A DNA stretch of 33,729 nt, taken from the NCBI GenBank assembly GCA_946404495.1, contig CAMJDT010000030.1, positions 1-33,729 of the forward strand, read 5' to 3'. A program made the translations under genes and the position numbers. Origin of the DNA: an uncultured Bacteroidales bacterium (lineage in GTDB: Bacteria; Bacteroidota; Bacteroidia; Bacteroidales; Paludibacteraceae). The notes beneath the pieces are model-generated. The model did not search any database, had not been told where the DNA came from, and was given only the letters and a program-made list of their open reading frames with translations. Of the stretch, positions 7,763 through 15,619 are shown piece after piece (position 1 is the first letter of the stretch; each line of letters opens with the position of its first letter).

Positions 7763-9673
7763 CTATTTCCTTTTGTAAAATATTACATAATCATTATCAA
7801 TACTCTCATCTTTGATAACTAATGGATATTGATCGTTATTCGTTTCTTCTTGCACTAACTTAATGATATAAGCTTCCAATGATGAAATGGTTATTTTCCC
7901 ATGTTTTATACCTTCGATCAATGCATATGTAAATACTCCATTCTTTAATTCGTCTTTTTCTATAGACTTCTGACGTTCTGTGCACGAATAATACCCTACT
8001 ACTCCCGGTTCAGCCAAAGTAATAGGCCTTAATTCATTTCCTTTGATATTGCTGCGCATAGCACCGCTATGGCACGCATCCATAAAGACGAATATATGAC
8101 AGCCTTGGGCTTTCATATCTTTTACTCGTTGATTAATGAAATGAAAACTCAATCCTCGTAAAGGATCTTTTGCTTCCGATGTGATAAAATATGAATCATC
8201 ATTAACATTAGCTCCATGACCAGAAAAAAATAGCATTACCACATCATCCTTTTGCACTCTTTTAGAGAGTTCTATAAGTTGATCTTCCAAGTTGTATCTA
8301 TTTGCGGCTTCATCAAGAATAATGGTTGTATCTACTTGTTTGTATTCATTCTTATCTGCATAATTCATTATAGTTTCAGCAAAATCTTTTGCATCATATA
8401 CAGCATACTTGAGATTTTGGAAATCGTCCGATTTATATTTATTCACTCCTACTGCAAACACGTGAAGTGTAGGCTTTATTTCGCAAACATATTTGAACTC
8501 TCTTTTATCTCGCGACCAAATAACCTCGTTTGCGCCAACAACAAGAACCGAAACAGGCGTTTCTCGTTTTGTATCTTGCGGCATCGGCAGTTCGACCTCA
8601 GTACATGATACCGTCTGAGCCCCTTTATGGGGCATTTGTTTAATCGGCTCAACAGTTTTGCCGCCTACTGAGAATTCTATCTTATAATCCTCACCTAGTT
8701 CTCCTGAGACAGAATAGCACAAAAGTATCGATGACGAGGAATATGTACTCTTGTAAGCTATCGGATAATGAATCGTGCACGTAGGGATAATTACAGACTT
8801 AGTCTCCGTGGTAGATACATTCTGAAAATCAGTCGTTTCAATTACTAATGCTATATTACCTTTAGTATACTGACCAAAGTGCAAAGGAATCTCCGTATCC
8901 TTTGAGAACCGTCCGGTACGTTCAGCAACATTTACCATTATGGTTATCATATCAGTTGCCCTTTGGCTAGCCATTAGTTCGTATTCCAGCATTTTTGTCT
9001 CTTTCGGTTTCATCGAACCAATATTCAAATATTGTTCCGAACCTCCTTGCCAATTTACATTCTCAGGCAAATGCAAACCAACAGTCACATTCTCAGCGGT
9101 ACCTTGATCCGTATTTTGTACAATAACTTGCAATTTAAACATTTCGAGACGGTTCAGTTTGCCATCATCACCTCCGACTACTTTATAACTAGCCACTTGT
9201 ACAAACGGGGTCTTAAGTTTATGTGTACTAATCTTACCTACTATAGGATCTGTTCCATAGCCGTTGGGTTCATCTACCACAATAGAAAATTGTATTTCTC
9301 CCGTTTCCGTGTTTTTACCTGCTTGGATTGGCACTTCAACCCATCTCTTTTCACCAGAGAGAATGGTAGGAAGCGCTATATCCCTTACTATAATACCAGT
9401 AGTCGTACCGGCAATCGCAGTTCTGACCACACACCCTACTCCATCACCTCTGCCTTCATTTGTTATCTCAAAACGAATTGTACAGTTTTCCTGGGCATCA
9501 ATAGCTCCATTCGTGTCTTCATCGACAAATATTTGAGATTGAGGTACTACGCGCAGAAGGGGAGATAATACTTCTTTCTCGATATGAAAATTCAGCGGTT
9601 GGCTGATATTTGTCTGCGCAATTATGCTGAGCGAAAAAATGCTAGATGCAAAGATATTAAATAGTTTATTCAT
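7763..9673 (-). CDS. Secreted caspase-like cysteine protease (peptidase C14 family) with Ig-like domains
   Basis: A signal peptide (residues 1-20, ending IIAQ) is followed by two or three Ig/CARDB-like domains (about 35-160, 160-280 and 285-395) and a caspase p20-like domain from about 403 (LHVFAVGVNKYK). The catalytic dyad is plain: His486 in FFSGHGA and Cys534 in FMDACHSGA. The fold markers YAVYDAKDFAETI and VVGYYSCTERQKSIE also match bacterial metacaspase/C14 proteins. Residues 51-62 (DEDTNGAIDAQE) fit an EF-hand loop with ligands at positions 1, 3, 5, 9 and 12, suggesting calcium binding near the N-terminus; metacaspases are often calcium-dependent. With a signal peptide and no anchor it should act in the periplasm or outside. 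It lies 19 bases after the FN3 lipoprotein gene and 3 before the CHASE2-like gene. No cleavage target can be named. Confidence 0.9.
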   Translation of the reverse strand: MNKLFNIFASSIFSLSIIAQTNISQPLNFHIEKEVLSPLLRVVPQSQIFVDEDTNGAIDAQENCTIRFEITNEGRGDGVGCVVRTAIAGTTTGIIVRDIALPTILSGEKRWVEVPIQAGKNTETGEIQFSIVVDEPNGYGTDPIVGKISTHKLKTPFVQVASYKVVGGDDGKLNRLEMFKLQVIVQNTDQGTAENVTVGLHLPENVNWQGGSEQYLNIGSMKPKETKMLEYELMASQRATDMITIMVNVAERTGRFSKDTEIPLHFGQYTKGNIALVIETTDFQNVSTTETKSVIIPTCTIHYPIAYKSTYSSSSILLCYSVSGELGEDYKIEFSVGGKTVEPIKQMPHKGAQTVSCTEVELPMPQDTKRETPVSVLVVGANEVIWSRDKREFKYVCEIKPTLHVFAVGVNKYKSDDFQNLKYAVYDAKDFAETIMNYADKNEYKQVDTTIILDEAANRYNLEDQLIELSKRVQKDDVVMLFFSGHGANVNDDSYFITSEAKDPLRGLSFHFINQRVKDMKAQGCHIFVFMDACHSGAMRSNIKGNELRPITLAEPGVVGYYSCTERQKSIEKDELKNGVFTYALIEGIKHGKITISSLEAYIIKLVQEETNNDQYPLVIKDESIDNDYVIFYKRK

Positions 9674-9692
9674 ATCTGTTCTGAAAAGGAAA

Positions 9693-12227
9693 TTATCTTA
9701 TATAACTCGGTAAAGATGCTCTTGTCCATGTATCACCGGAAGCATCTGTAAAACTACCAGAATTCAGTGATATAACACTAACAATATCGGTATCTACAAG
9801 GCTTCCACTACCATCTAATGAGCCGCTTTCGTAGGAATAATAATATGTTTGGTTAAAAGTAAATGAAGAGCCGTTGACCGTCCATGTGCCTGTAAACTTT
9901 TCGTATGAACCATTTGAGGTATAAGAAGAGTGATCTTGAATGTAATAAGCAGTACCTCCTGACTTTAACACCCAATATGCCACCATATTTCCATAACTAC
10001 ACTTCCATGTACCTGTTAAATTAGTTGTATTTACGGGAAGTTCTCCTGCGTGACTTAAAGTCACAAAAGCGACATCGCTACCATAAGAGGTGCCTTTACT
10101 ATTCGTGGCATATGCACATACATAATATGTCGTACCTTCACTCAATCCAGTCAAACTGCATGTAAAACTTCCCGTAGTACCTGAACTCGTTACCTTATTA
10201 TCATAAATTGTAGGATTTGTTGATGTAGAATAGCATACTCCGCGTTCCGTAATTGTTAGTCCGCCATCGGCTGTAACACTTCCGCCACAAGTAGCAGAGG
10301 TATAGGATTTATTAATTATTGTAGATGTTGACACTGTCGGTTTACTATATGATGTGGTCGTAAAGGATTTTTCTGCTCCATACGCAGTACCCTTATTATT
10401 TGTGGCATATGCACGGACATAGTATTTCGTATTTGCTGTTAGTCCAGTCAAACTGCATGTAAAACTTCCTGTAGTGCCAGAACTCGTTACCTTATTATCA
10501 TAAATTGTAGGACTTGTTGATGTAGAATAGCATACTCCGCGTTCCGTAATTGTTAGCCCGCCATCGGCTGTAACACTTCCGCCACAAGTAGCAGTAGTAT
10601 ATGATTTATTTGTCACTGTAGATGTTGTTACTGTTGGCATGCTATATGCTGTGGTAGTAAAACTCTTTTCTTCCCCATAGATAGTTCCTTTGCTATTTGT
10701 GGCATATGCACGAACATAGTATTTCGTATTTGCTATTAGGCCAGTCAAACTGCATGTAAAACTTCCCGTAGTACCTGAACTCGTTACCTTATTATCATAT
10801 ATCGAAGGATTGGTTGTTGTAGAATAGCATACTCCGCGTTCCATAATTGTTAGTCCGCCATCGGCTGTAACATTACCACCACACGTAGCAGAGGTATAGG
10901 ATATATTTGTTATAGAAGACGTAGTTACTGTCGGTTTACTATATGATGTTGTCGTAAAGGTTTTTACTGCTCCGTATGCCGTACCCTTATTATTCGTGGC
11001 ATATGCACGAACATAGTATTTCGTATTTTCGATTAGTCCATTCAAACTGCATGTAAAACTTCCCGTAGTGCCAGAACTCGTTACCTTATTATCATATATC
11101 GAAGGATTGGTTGTTGTAGAATAGCATACTCCGCGTTCCGTAATCGTTAGTCCGCCATCGGCTGTAACATTACCGCCACACGTAGCAGAGGTATAGGATA
11201 TATTTGTTATAGTAGACGTAGATATTGTAGGTGTGCCATATGCTGTAGTAGTAAAGAAATGTTCTTCTCCATAGGCTGTTCCTTTGCTATTCGTGGCATA
11301 TGCACGAACATAGTATTTCGTACCATCTTCTAGTCCTGCCAGATTACTCGTAAACTCCCCTATGCCACTACCATTTATTACCTTGTTGGCAGAGATCGTC
11401 GGATTGGGAGTTTTAGAATAGCAGAATCCACGTTCTGTTACCGGAGCGCCACCATCGGATGTTACTTGACTCTCTACGGTTGCCGTTACATATGAGATAT
11501 TGGAAATCGTAATGTTTCCTATCGATGGTTTCAATATTTCTATAGTTGTAAATGGAATCTCTTGTCCATAAGATATGCCTTTAAGATTTTTAGCAAAAGC
11601 ACGCACATAATATGTAGTATTATCTTTTAATCCAGTTAAGGGACAATAATATATAATACTATCGCTTTTCCTCCTTAATGGACAAATTATGCAACTATCT
11701 GCCACTGATTTATTGGGTTGTGAAGAAACCATAAAACCGACTTGTGGCAACGTATCAGTACCCCAATCTGTCAGTTCAGCATTTAGTTGTGCAGACGAAA
11801 TAGTAATAAGCGAAGCCGAATCGGTACGCACATTTGGGATATGATACGCTAATGTCGTGAAAGAATTCGATTGGGTAACATAAGAACTATGCTTGTTGAC
11901 TATAAGACAACGTACATAATAGGTTCGTTCGTTCTGCAAACCGCTTAAAGATGCGTTGCAGAGTATTTCCTTCTGTTTCGTATGCTCCGTTATCATCTCC
12001 ATTCGCTGAAAATCCGAAAACATAGAATCCGAAGCATATTCGAGCACGACCTCATTAATAGTGGCATCAGTCTCAACAGCCCATAGAATATCACACTTCG
12101 TATAAGCTGCCTTAATCGTAACATCCTTTAGAACGACCTTAGTTATTGGAGTCGGTTCGTCTTTCTTACAAGCCACAAATGCAAGTAATATTAGAATAAA
12201 TATTATCTTATTTTTCATAACTTTCAT
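9693..12227 (-). CDS. Surface lipoprotein with seven fibronectin-III-like repeats and a C-terminal lipocalin-like domain
   Basis: The N-terminus is a lipoprotein signal ending AFVAC. The residues after the Cys, KKDE, fit the Bacteroidetes surface-export signal (Lys followed by two acidic residues), so the protein is predicted on the outside of the outer membrane. Seven FN3-like units of about 99 residues follow, each ending in a (T/K)YYVRAYATNxKGTxYG strand and an FTT linker. Units 4-7 are nearly identical at both DNA and protein level; units 1-3 are diverged. The last 110 residues (LTGTWKCSYGNMVAYWVL onward) form a separate beta-rich domain resembling lipocalin-like modules. Such proteins usually bind a ligand or another cell. 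The gene begins 3 bases after the outer-membrane barrel gene. The start at 12227 (MKVMKNK) could also be at the second Met. Confidence 0.87.
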   Translation of the reverse strand: MKVMKNKIIFILILLAFVACKKDEPTPITKVVLKDVTIKAAYTKCDILWAVETDATINEVVLEYASDSMFSDFQRMEMITEHTKQKEILCNASLSGLQNERTYYVRCLIVNKHSSYVTQSNSFTTLAYHIPNVRTDSASLITISSAQLNAELTDWGTDTLPQVGFMVSSQPNKSVADSCIICPLRRKSDSIIYYCPLTGLKDNTTYYVRAFAKNLKGISYGQEIPFTTIEILKPSIGNITISNISYVTATVESQVTSDGGAPVTERGFCYSKTPNPTISANKVINGSGIGEFTSNLAGLEDGTKYYVRAYATNSKGTAYGEEHFFTTTAYGTPTISTSTITNISYTSATCGGNVTADGGLTITERGVCYSTTTNPSIYDNKVTSSGTTGSFTCSLNGLIENTKYYVRAYATNNKGTAYGAVKTFTTTSYSKPTVTTSSITNISYTSATCGGNVTADGGLTIMERGVCYSTTTNPSIYDNKVTSSGTTGSFTCSLTGLIANTKYYVRAYATNSKGTIYGEEKSFTTTAYSMPTVTTSTVTNKSYTTATCGGSVTADGGLTITERGVCYSTSTSPTIYDNKVTSSGTTGSFTCSLTGLTANTKYYVRAYATNNKGTAYGAEKSFTTTSYSKPTVSTSTIINKSYTSATCGGSVTADGGLTITERGVCYSTSTNPTIYDNKVTSSGTTGSFTCSLTGLSEGTTYYVCAYATNSKGTSYGSDVAFVTLSHAGELPVNTTNLTGTWKCSYGNMVAYWVLKSGGTAYYIQDHSSYTSNGSYEKFTGTWTVNGSSFTFNQTYYYSYESGSLDGSGSLVDTDIVSVISLNSGSFTDASGDTWTRASLPSYIR
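10044..11231 (-). repeat. Four near-identical tandem 297-bp repeats (FN3 units 4-7)
   Basis: Units span 10044-10340, 10341-10637, 10638-10934 and 10935-11231; the same landmark (CGCGTTCC or a one-base variant) recurs exactly every 297 bases at 10241, 10538, 10835 and 11132. A diverged unit continues to 11528 in the same register. The identity over third codon positions implies recent duplication or gene conversion, and the copy number probably varies between strains. Confidence 0.95.
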
Positions 12228-12230
12228 GAT

Positions 12231-13115
12231 TTAGAATATCCAACCTATACCTGCTTCTAGTTCTAGATACTTGAATGAAATCGTATTCACACCTACTTTG
12301 CAAATCAAACCATAGACACTACCAATCACGCCAATATTTGTACTGAACCCTTGATATGAATTAGGGTTGAATTTTATCAAATCTCCGTTTAATGTTTCCC
12401 ATAGTATATAACGAGAACCATATCCTGCCCCTAAATATACACCTAGCGTATTAAAACGGTTCCGCGGAGATAGATTCGTCCACTCTAGAAAATCCACAAC
12501 CACACCGGCGTTGACAACCAGTATGGATGATTTCTTATGTCCCGAATAAAATGGTAACTCATTACCGATGTAACCACCTTCACCACAGACCATTTCGTTA
12601 GTTGCTGACTCAAAGCGAAAATTGGAGTGCGCCTCAACAAACCAGCCTAAGCCAGAATAGGTTTGACCTAATGTTAGACCGTAACTCATTTGCGGCGTTG
12701 TGGCATAAGCGATATCAACAAGTATGAAAGTCTCAATGTTAGTCTTACCGCCCTGAATAACTCTGTTGTGAGACTTTGGTAAAGCATACCATTCATATGG
12801 AGTCAACGCCTCTACTTTGAAACGCACATTCTCGGCTATAAAACTATCTTCTTCATCCAAAGGATGCCATATAACTTCTAAATTTTTTCCAGGCTGTATG
12901 TGTTTACCCACGGCTCCTTCTGTCGCTTTTAGTAGAACAAAGGTATCTTCGGAACCTTGTGAAATGAATACGCGGACATCAGAGGTTTTACTCAAATCAT
13001 ACGTAATAACTATATCTTTGTTCCGCTGGTGAACACGTACATTAGATGCATTTTCCGCTAGGAGTAGTAGCGGAACAATTAGAAAATTAAAAAAAACAAC
13101 TATTCTATGGAGCAT
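12231..13115 (-). CDS. Outer-membrane beta-barrel-type protein, first gene of the caspase operon
   Basis: A signal peptide (MLHRIVVFFNFLIVPLLLLA) precedes a domain of about 100 residues that resembles an Ig-like module (VRVHQRNKDIVITYDLSKT, then FVLLKATEGAVG). From about residue 130 on, alternating amphipathic strands ending in aromatic residues (TFILVDIAYATTPQMSYGL, GWFVEAHSNFRF, LGVYLGAGYGSRYILW, LELEAGIGWIF) form a barrel-like pattern with a C-terminal Phe, typical of outer-membrane proteins. Similar proteins in Bacteroidetes sit beside caspase-like proteases. The gene follows a 170-base leader after a clear promoter and ends 3 bases before the FN3 lipoprotein gene. It may anchor the surface lipoprotein or carry signal across the outer membrane; that is inference. 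Confidence 0.8.
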   Translation of the reverse strand: MLHRIVVFFNFLIVPLLLLAENASNVRVHQRNKDIVITYDLSKTSDVRVFISQGSEDTFVLLKATEGAVGKHIQPGKNLEVIWHPLDEEDSFIAENVRFKVEALTPYEWYALPKSHNRVIQGGKTNIETFILVDIAYATTPQMSYGLTLGQTYSGLGWFVEAHSNFRFESATNEMVCGEGGYIGNELPFYSGHKKSSILVVNAGVVVDFLEWTNLSPRNRFNTLGVYLGAGYGSRYILWETLNGDLIKFNPNSYQGFSTNIGVIGSVYGLICKVGVNTISFKYLELEAGIGWIF

Positions 13116-13282
13116 TTTATCAATTGTTCGTTATTGTGTATTAATACTGACGATTTACTTTCAAAAGTTATTCAATCACCTCTTGCATACTTCGTAATAT
13201 TTTTTTTATTACCTACTCTTTATTGGATTTTCGACATCTTCCGTATTAATAGGTGTGTCACATGCTCGCGCAAAATCGGCTA

Positions 13283-13314
13283 CAAAATTACACAAAATAA
13301 TTCATTTGTGCAAA
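13283..13314 (-). promoter_or_regulatory. Promoter of the caspase operon
   Basis: On the minus strand TTTG (13314-13311), a 20-base spacer and TAATTTTG (13290-13283) form an excellent Bacteroidetes promoter. The spacer shares AAATGAAT with the promoters at 15108 and 15620. Transcription would start near 13276, giving a leader of about 160 bases before the ATG at 13115. Apart from this promoter and simple repeats at 13391-13430, the gap 13116-13461 shows nothing I can name. Confidence 0.75.
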
Positions 13315-13390
13315 TATTTCTGGCAAAAATTTTAAATTTTCTTTACTTTGGTGACGATTTGAGGGGATTTGAGCTCACGAAGGGGACAAA

Positions 13391-13430
13391 AATGGTAAAG
13401 GTTATAGGTGATTGGTTATAGGTAATAGTT
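13391..13430. repeat. Simple junction repeat of the GGTTATAGGT type
   Basis: Imperfect reiterations of GGTTATAGGTGATTGGTTAT lie between the end of hipT and the caspase-operon promoter. Related simple repeats occur at 14395-14424, 14785-14816, 16781-16835, 19947-19980, 30937-30967 and 31681-31717. Confidence 0.7.
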
Positions 13431-13461
13431 AAACGTTCCGCTGCGCGGCACTATCAAAAGG

Positions 13462-14394
13462 TTACCGCTCCATCTGCAGCATCCGCGTCCGCACAATCTC
13501 CAGATACCGCTCCTGCATCGCCTCCGTCAGGAACGAGCCGCGTATCGTCTCCTCCCATTGCGGCAGCACTTGCACGAACCGTTTCCGCATGTTCTCCTGC
13601 ACCTTCTCCGGCACACCACTCCGCGTCATCGCAGCACTCCAATCATGCCAACCGATCTTGCGCTTCTTCCCGTTCAGGTTCAGCGCTAATTCCTCCGGAT
13701 CACTTGGCATCACAGCCAACGTGTTCACCAAATCATATGCCGGACTCAGCACATGTTGCCCTTTCGGAGCATATAGCGAAAAATTCTTTAGATGCATATC
13801 GCTGTTTCCTGTCAACCAACTGAACAACACCACTTGCCAAAAATTTACCACATCCAGCATAGGCGCAGCCGACAACCGATTCACCACCTTACTTATTTGC
13901 TCATACGATCCGCGATATTTGTATTCCGTCTGCTGTTCCAACAACTGGCACAGATCTTCCATCGCTATCTTCTCGCCTTTAGCGGTTCTATCGATGCGTG
14001 TGGACAGATATACCAGTCGTCCGTCCGCAAATCGAGCCAAACAATGTGGCACCACAGCTATTCCGGTTTGCTCAGCTAAATGCATCGTTAGATCCTCATT
14101 TTCCGGTAACTCAGCGTACTGCTCCGTCTGCGGCTTCAAGATATACTTCCCGCTCAATCCCACTATCGTGAAGCGTGTCGCATGCTCAATTTTCTGGATA
14201 TCCATTGACAACTTCGCTTGCACTCCGGGCACTGTCGTCTGCGTACGGATCACCGACTTCGCCAATTGCCGAATCTGACTATGGTCGTACGGCAACTCCG
14301 GAGCCTCTGTCGCACCGAACATCTTCTTCGCACAAGCCGCATGATAGTCCACCTCTCCGGCCTTCAATTCCCTATAGCAATACAAACACCGCAT
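13462..14394 (-). CDS. hipT: HipT-like Ser/Thr kinase toxin (C-terminal part of a split HipA)
   Basis: The protein covers only the kinase part of HipA. An N-terminal CLYC...H..C cluster (CLYCYRELKAGEVDYHAAC) looks like a zinc-binding knot common in Bacteroidetes HipA proteins. The loop TTVPGVQAKLS corresponds to the regulatory gly-rich/phospho-site loop, here with Thr where many HipA proteins have Ser. The catalytic Asp lies in GNSDMHLKNFS and the metal-binding Asp in SPAYDLVNT. HipT/HipA kinases phosphorylate aminoacyl-tRNA synthetases (GltX for HipA, TrpS for E. coli HipT) and arrest growth; the target here is unknown. The ATG at 14394 (MRCLYCY) matches the usual start; an ATG at 14421 would add nine residues encoded by a simple repeat. 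The gene follows hipS closely (41 bases, or 13 with the upstream start). Confidence 0.88.
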   Translation of the reverse strand: MRCLYCYRELKAGEVDYHAACAKKMFGATEAPELPYDHSQIRQLAKSVIRTQTTVPGVQAKLSMDIQKIEHATRFTIVGLSGKYILKPQTEQYAELPENEDLTMHLAEQTGIAVVPHCLARFADGRLVYLSTRIDRTAKGEKIAMEDLCQLLEQQTEYKYRGSYEQISKVVNRLSAAPMLDVVNFWQVVLFSWLTGNSDMHLKNFSLYAPKGQHVLSPAYDLVNTLAVMPSDPEELALNLNGKKRKIGWHDWSAAMTRSGVPEKVQENMRKRFVQVLPQWEETIRGSFLTEAMQERYLEIVRTRMLQMER

Positions 14395-14424
14395 ACCATT
14401 TACCATTTCGTCATTTACCATTTC
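14395..14424 (-). repeat. Simple repeat at the hipS-hipT junction
   Basis: The minus strand reads ATGGTAAATGACGAAATGGT followed by AAATGGT, a reiterated ATGGTAAATG unit that creates several in-frame ATG codons ahead of hipT. Confidence 0.7.
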
Positions 14425-14434
14425 TTATTTCGGC

Positions 14435-14779
14435 TTACGGCCTCAAACGATCGGCAAGGCCGTTTCCCATTTGCTCGACGCTAACTGCTCCAATACAATC
14501 CTTGCAGCACGTCAGCAGCAACCCCATCCTATCTCTCGGATTGATTTTCCAGCTCTCCACAGCCACATCCAGCAGCCATCCTTCCGGTATCAACCCGTCA
14601 AAGAACGGAAACATCACTTGCGACACATACGGTTCCTCACGCAACGGCAACGTCAGACTCACCGGTTGCGCTCCCTCACGTGCTAAATACTCCGCATCAT
14701 AAGCAAACACAAATCCGTTCTCATCTTCCTGTATCGTCCCTGCTGCTACTCCTTTATAATATACCCGTCCCGCTTTCAT
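14435..14779 (-). CDS. hipS: HipS-like protein (N-terminal subdomain of a split HipA)
   Basis: The 114 residues match the N-terminal 'couple_hipA' subdomain of HipA: VYYKGVAAGTIQEDENGFVFAYDAEYLA, SLTLPLREEPY, FFDGLIPEGWLL and a DRMGLLLTCCKDCIGAVSV ending. Full HipA proteins carry this part fused to the kinase; here a stop and a separate downstream kinase gene show a split. In the E. coli HipBST system HipS is the antitoxin that neutralises HipT while HipB regulates transcription; the same division of labour is likely here. The gene lies between hipB (19 bases upstream) and hipT. The stop is not a recent frameshift by eye, because hipT has its own start and N-terminal zinc knot. Confidence 0.85.
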   Translation of the reverse strand: MKAGRVYYKGVAAGTIQEDENGFVFAYDAEYLAREGAQPVSLTLPLREEPYVSQVMFPFFDGLIPEGWLLDVAVESWKINPRDRMGLLLTCCKDCIGAVSVEQMGNGLADRLRP

Positions 14780-14784
14780 ATCGT

Positions 14785-14816
14785 TTCACCACTAACCATT
14801 AACCATTCACCGTTAC
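14785..14816 (-). repeat. Simple repeat at the hipB-hipS junction
   Basis: Reiterated GGTTAATGGTTAGTGG-type sequence covers the last codons of hipB, its stop codon and the short gap before hipS. Confidence 0.65.
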
Positions 14817-15002
14817 AGTAGGTTCCAACGATGCGCCAAAGAGCCGAAGCACTTGGTTCACCTTATCCATCCGCAATGTCTCTTTACCTTGTTCCAACTC
14901 ACGCACAAACCGCAGTCCTACACCGGACTTCATACTCACGTCTTCCTGTGTCAATCCAAACTCTTTCCGTTTGGTCTTAACGTATGTTGCTAATGTTGTC
15001 AT
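14799..15002 (-). CDS. hipB: HipB-like XRE-family transcriptional repressor
   Basis: This is a 67-residue helix-turn-helix protein of the Xre/Cro type: LATYVKTKRKEFGLTQEDVSMKSGVGLRFVRELEQGKETLRMDKVNQVLRLFG, in which LTQEDVSMKSGVGLRFVRELE is the DNA-binding helix pair. It is the expected autorepressor of the hipBST operon. The frame extends upstream to a TTG at 15050, but the ATG at 15002 begins the conserved part and is preferred. Three dyad operators lie over its leader and promoter. Its last codons and stop lie in a simple repeat. Confidence 0.88.
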   Translation of the reverse strand: MTTLATYVKTKRKEFGLTQEDVSMKSGVGLRFVRELEQGKETLRMDKVNQVLRLFGASLEPTVTVNG

Positions 15003-15010
15003 ATATTTTT

Positions 15011-15028
15011 GCACCCTTTCGGGTATAA
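15011..15028. promoter_or_regulatory. HipB operator O1
   Basis: The dyad ACCC-N4-GGGT (core 15013-15024) in GCACCCTTTCGGGTATAA lies just upstream of the hipB ATG. Confidence 0.65.
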
Positions 15029-15050
15029 TCTTTACTTGTGTGCTGCACAA

Positions 15051-15069
15051 TATCCCCGTTCGGGTATAA
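15051..15069. promoter_or_regulatory. HipB operator O2
   Basis: The dyad in TATCCCCGTTCGGGTATAA (core 15054-15065) starts exactly 41 bases from O1. Confidence 0.65.
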
Positions 15070-15090
15070 TTTCGCTTTTATCGGCTCATT

Positions 15091-15110
15091 TTATACCCTT
15101 TCGGGTGCAA
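15091..15110. promoter_or_regulatory. HipB operator O3, over the transcription start
   Basis: TTATACCCTTTCGGGTGCAA (core 15095-15106) starts exactly 41 bases from O2, carries the same core as O1 with its flanks exchanged, and abuts the -7 element of the hipB promoter. Binding here should block initiation. Confidence 0.68.
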
Positions 15111-15139
15111 AATTACATAAAATAATTCATTTATGCAAA
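15108..15139 (-). promoter_or_regulatory. Promoter of hipBST
   Basis: On the minus strand TTTG (15139-15136), a 20-base spacer (CATAAATGAATTATTTTATG) and TAATTTTG (15115-15108) form a near copy of the caspase-operon promoter. The predicted start falls inside operator O3. Confidence 0.8.
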
Positions 15140-15197
15140 TATTCGGGACAAAATTTTTGAAATTTCTTACGATTGGTAACGATTTATGCTATTTGAT

Positions 15198-15220
15198 CAC
15201 TTCATCATCAAAATGAAGTG
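15198..15220 (-). terminator. Hairpin after the calycin-like gene
   Basis: A perfect 8-base stem CACTTCAT/ATGAAGTG with a 7-base loop begins 3 bases after the stop codon of the 15223-15600 gene. No T-tract follows on either strand, so termination is uncertain. Confidence 0.45.
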
Positions 15221-15222
15221 TC

Positions 15223-15600
15223 TCACTGCAAGGATTTGCCCCAGTAATGCATCTCCTTTCCGCCGAAGAGGCAGCGGAAATCGATGGTCTTACTATCTGC
15301 CGTACCGCGGAGGTTGGTGATCATTCGGTCCGGATGCTGCTTATCGTCCACCACCGGAATAATCTGCTCGGCGCGCAACTGCTGATCCTGCTGCTCGACT
15401 CTGGGTATCACCACGTCAACGCGCAGAGGCATCATCCGAGCGAACTTAACCCGATAGAGGATAATCGTTCCGTCGTCATCGATCGTCACCCGCACATCCT
15501 CGAGCGTATATCCGCTCTCCATCCGCATCGTCCCGACATACTCCGTCCCCGTCACGCTGACCCACGCCAGCAGCAGTATCAATAGTATACGTATTCTCAT
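15223..15600 (-). CDS. Small secreted calycin-like protein
   Basis: After a signal peptide (MRIRILLILLLAWVSVTG) comes a beta-rich domain of about 105 residues: EYVGTMRMESGYTLEDVRVTI, DDGTIILYRVKF, LRVDVVIPRVE and MITNLRGTADSKTIDF. This resembles the Bacteroidetes calycin-like (lipocalin-type) secreted proteins, which have no known enzymatic activity and may bind small hydrophobic ligands. I chose the ATG at 15600, because the ATG at 15609 lies only about 4 bases after the predicted transcription start. The gene has its own promoter, divergent from the efflux operon, and ends in a hairpin before the hipBST control region. Confidence 0.75.
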   Translation of the reverse strand: MRIRILLILLLAWVSVTGTEYVGTMRMESGYTLEDVRVTIDDDGTIILYRVKFARMMPLRVDVVIPRVEQQDQQLRAEQIIPVVDDKQHPDRMITNLRGTADSKTIDFRCLFGGKEMHYWGKSLQ

Positions 15601-15619
15601 ATTTGTCATAAATTTACTG

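Noticed and set aside
10044..11528. Regularly spaced repeats as a CRISPR array
   Set aside because: The 297-base units are coding throughout and contiguous without unique spacers.
13107..13421. 104-codon plus-strand frame with a hydrophobic stretch before the caspase operon
   Set aside because: It overlaps the operon promoter and leader antisense, has no promoter of its own and runs into a simple repeat.
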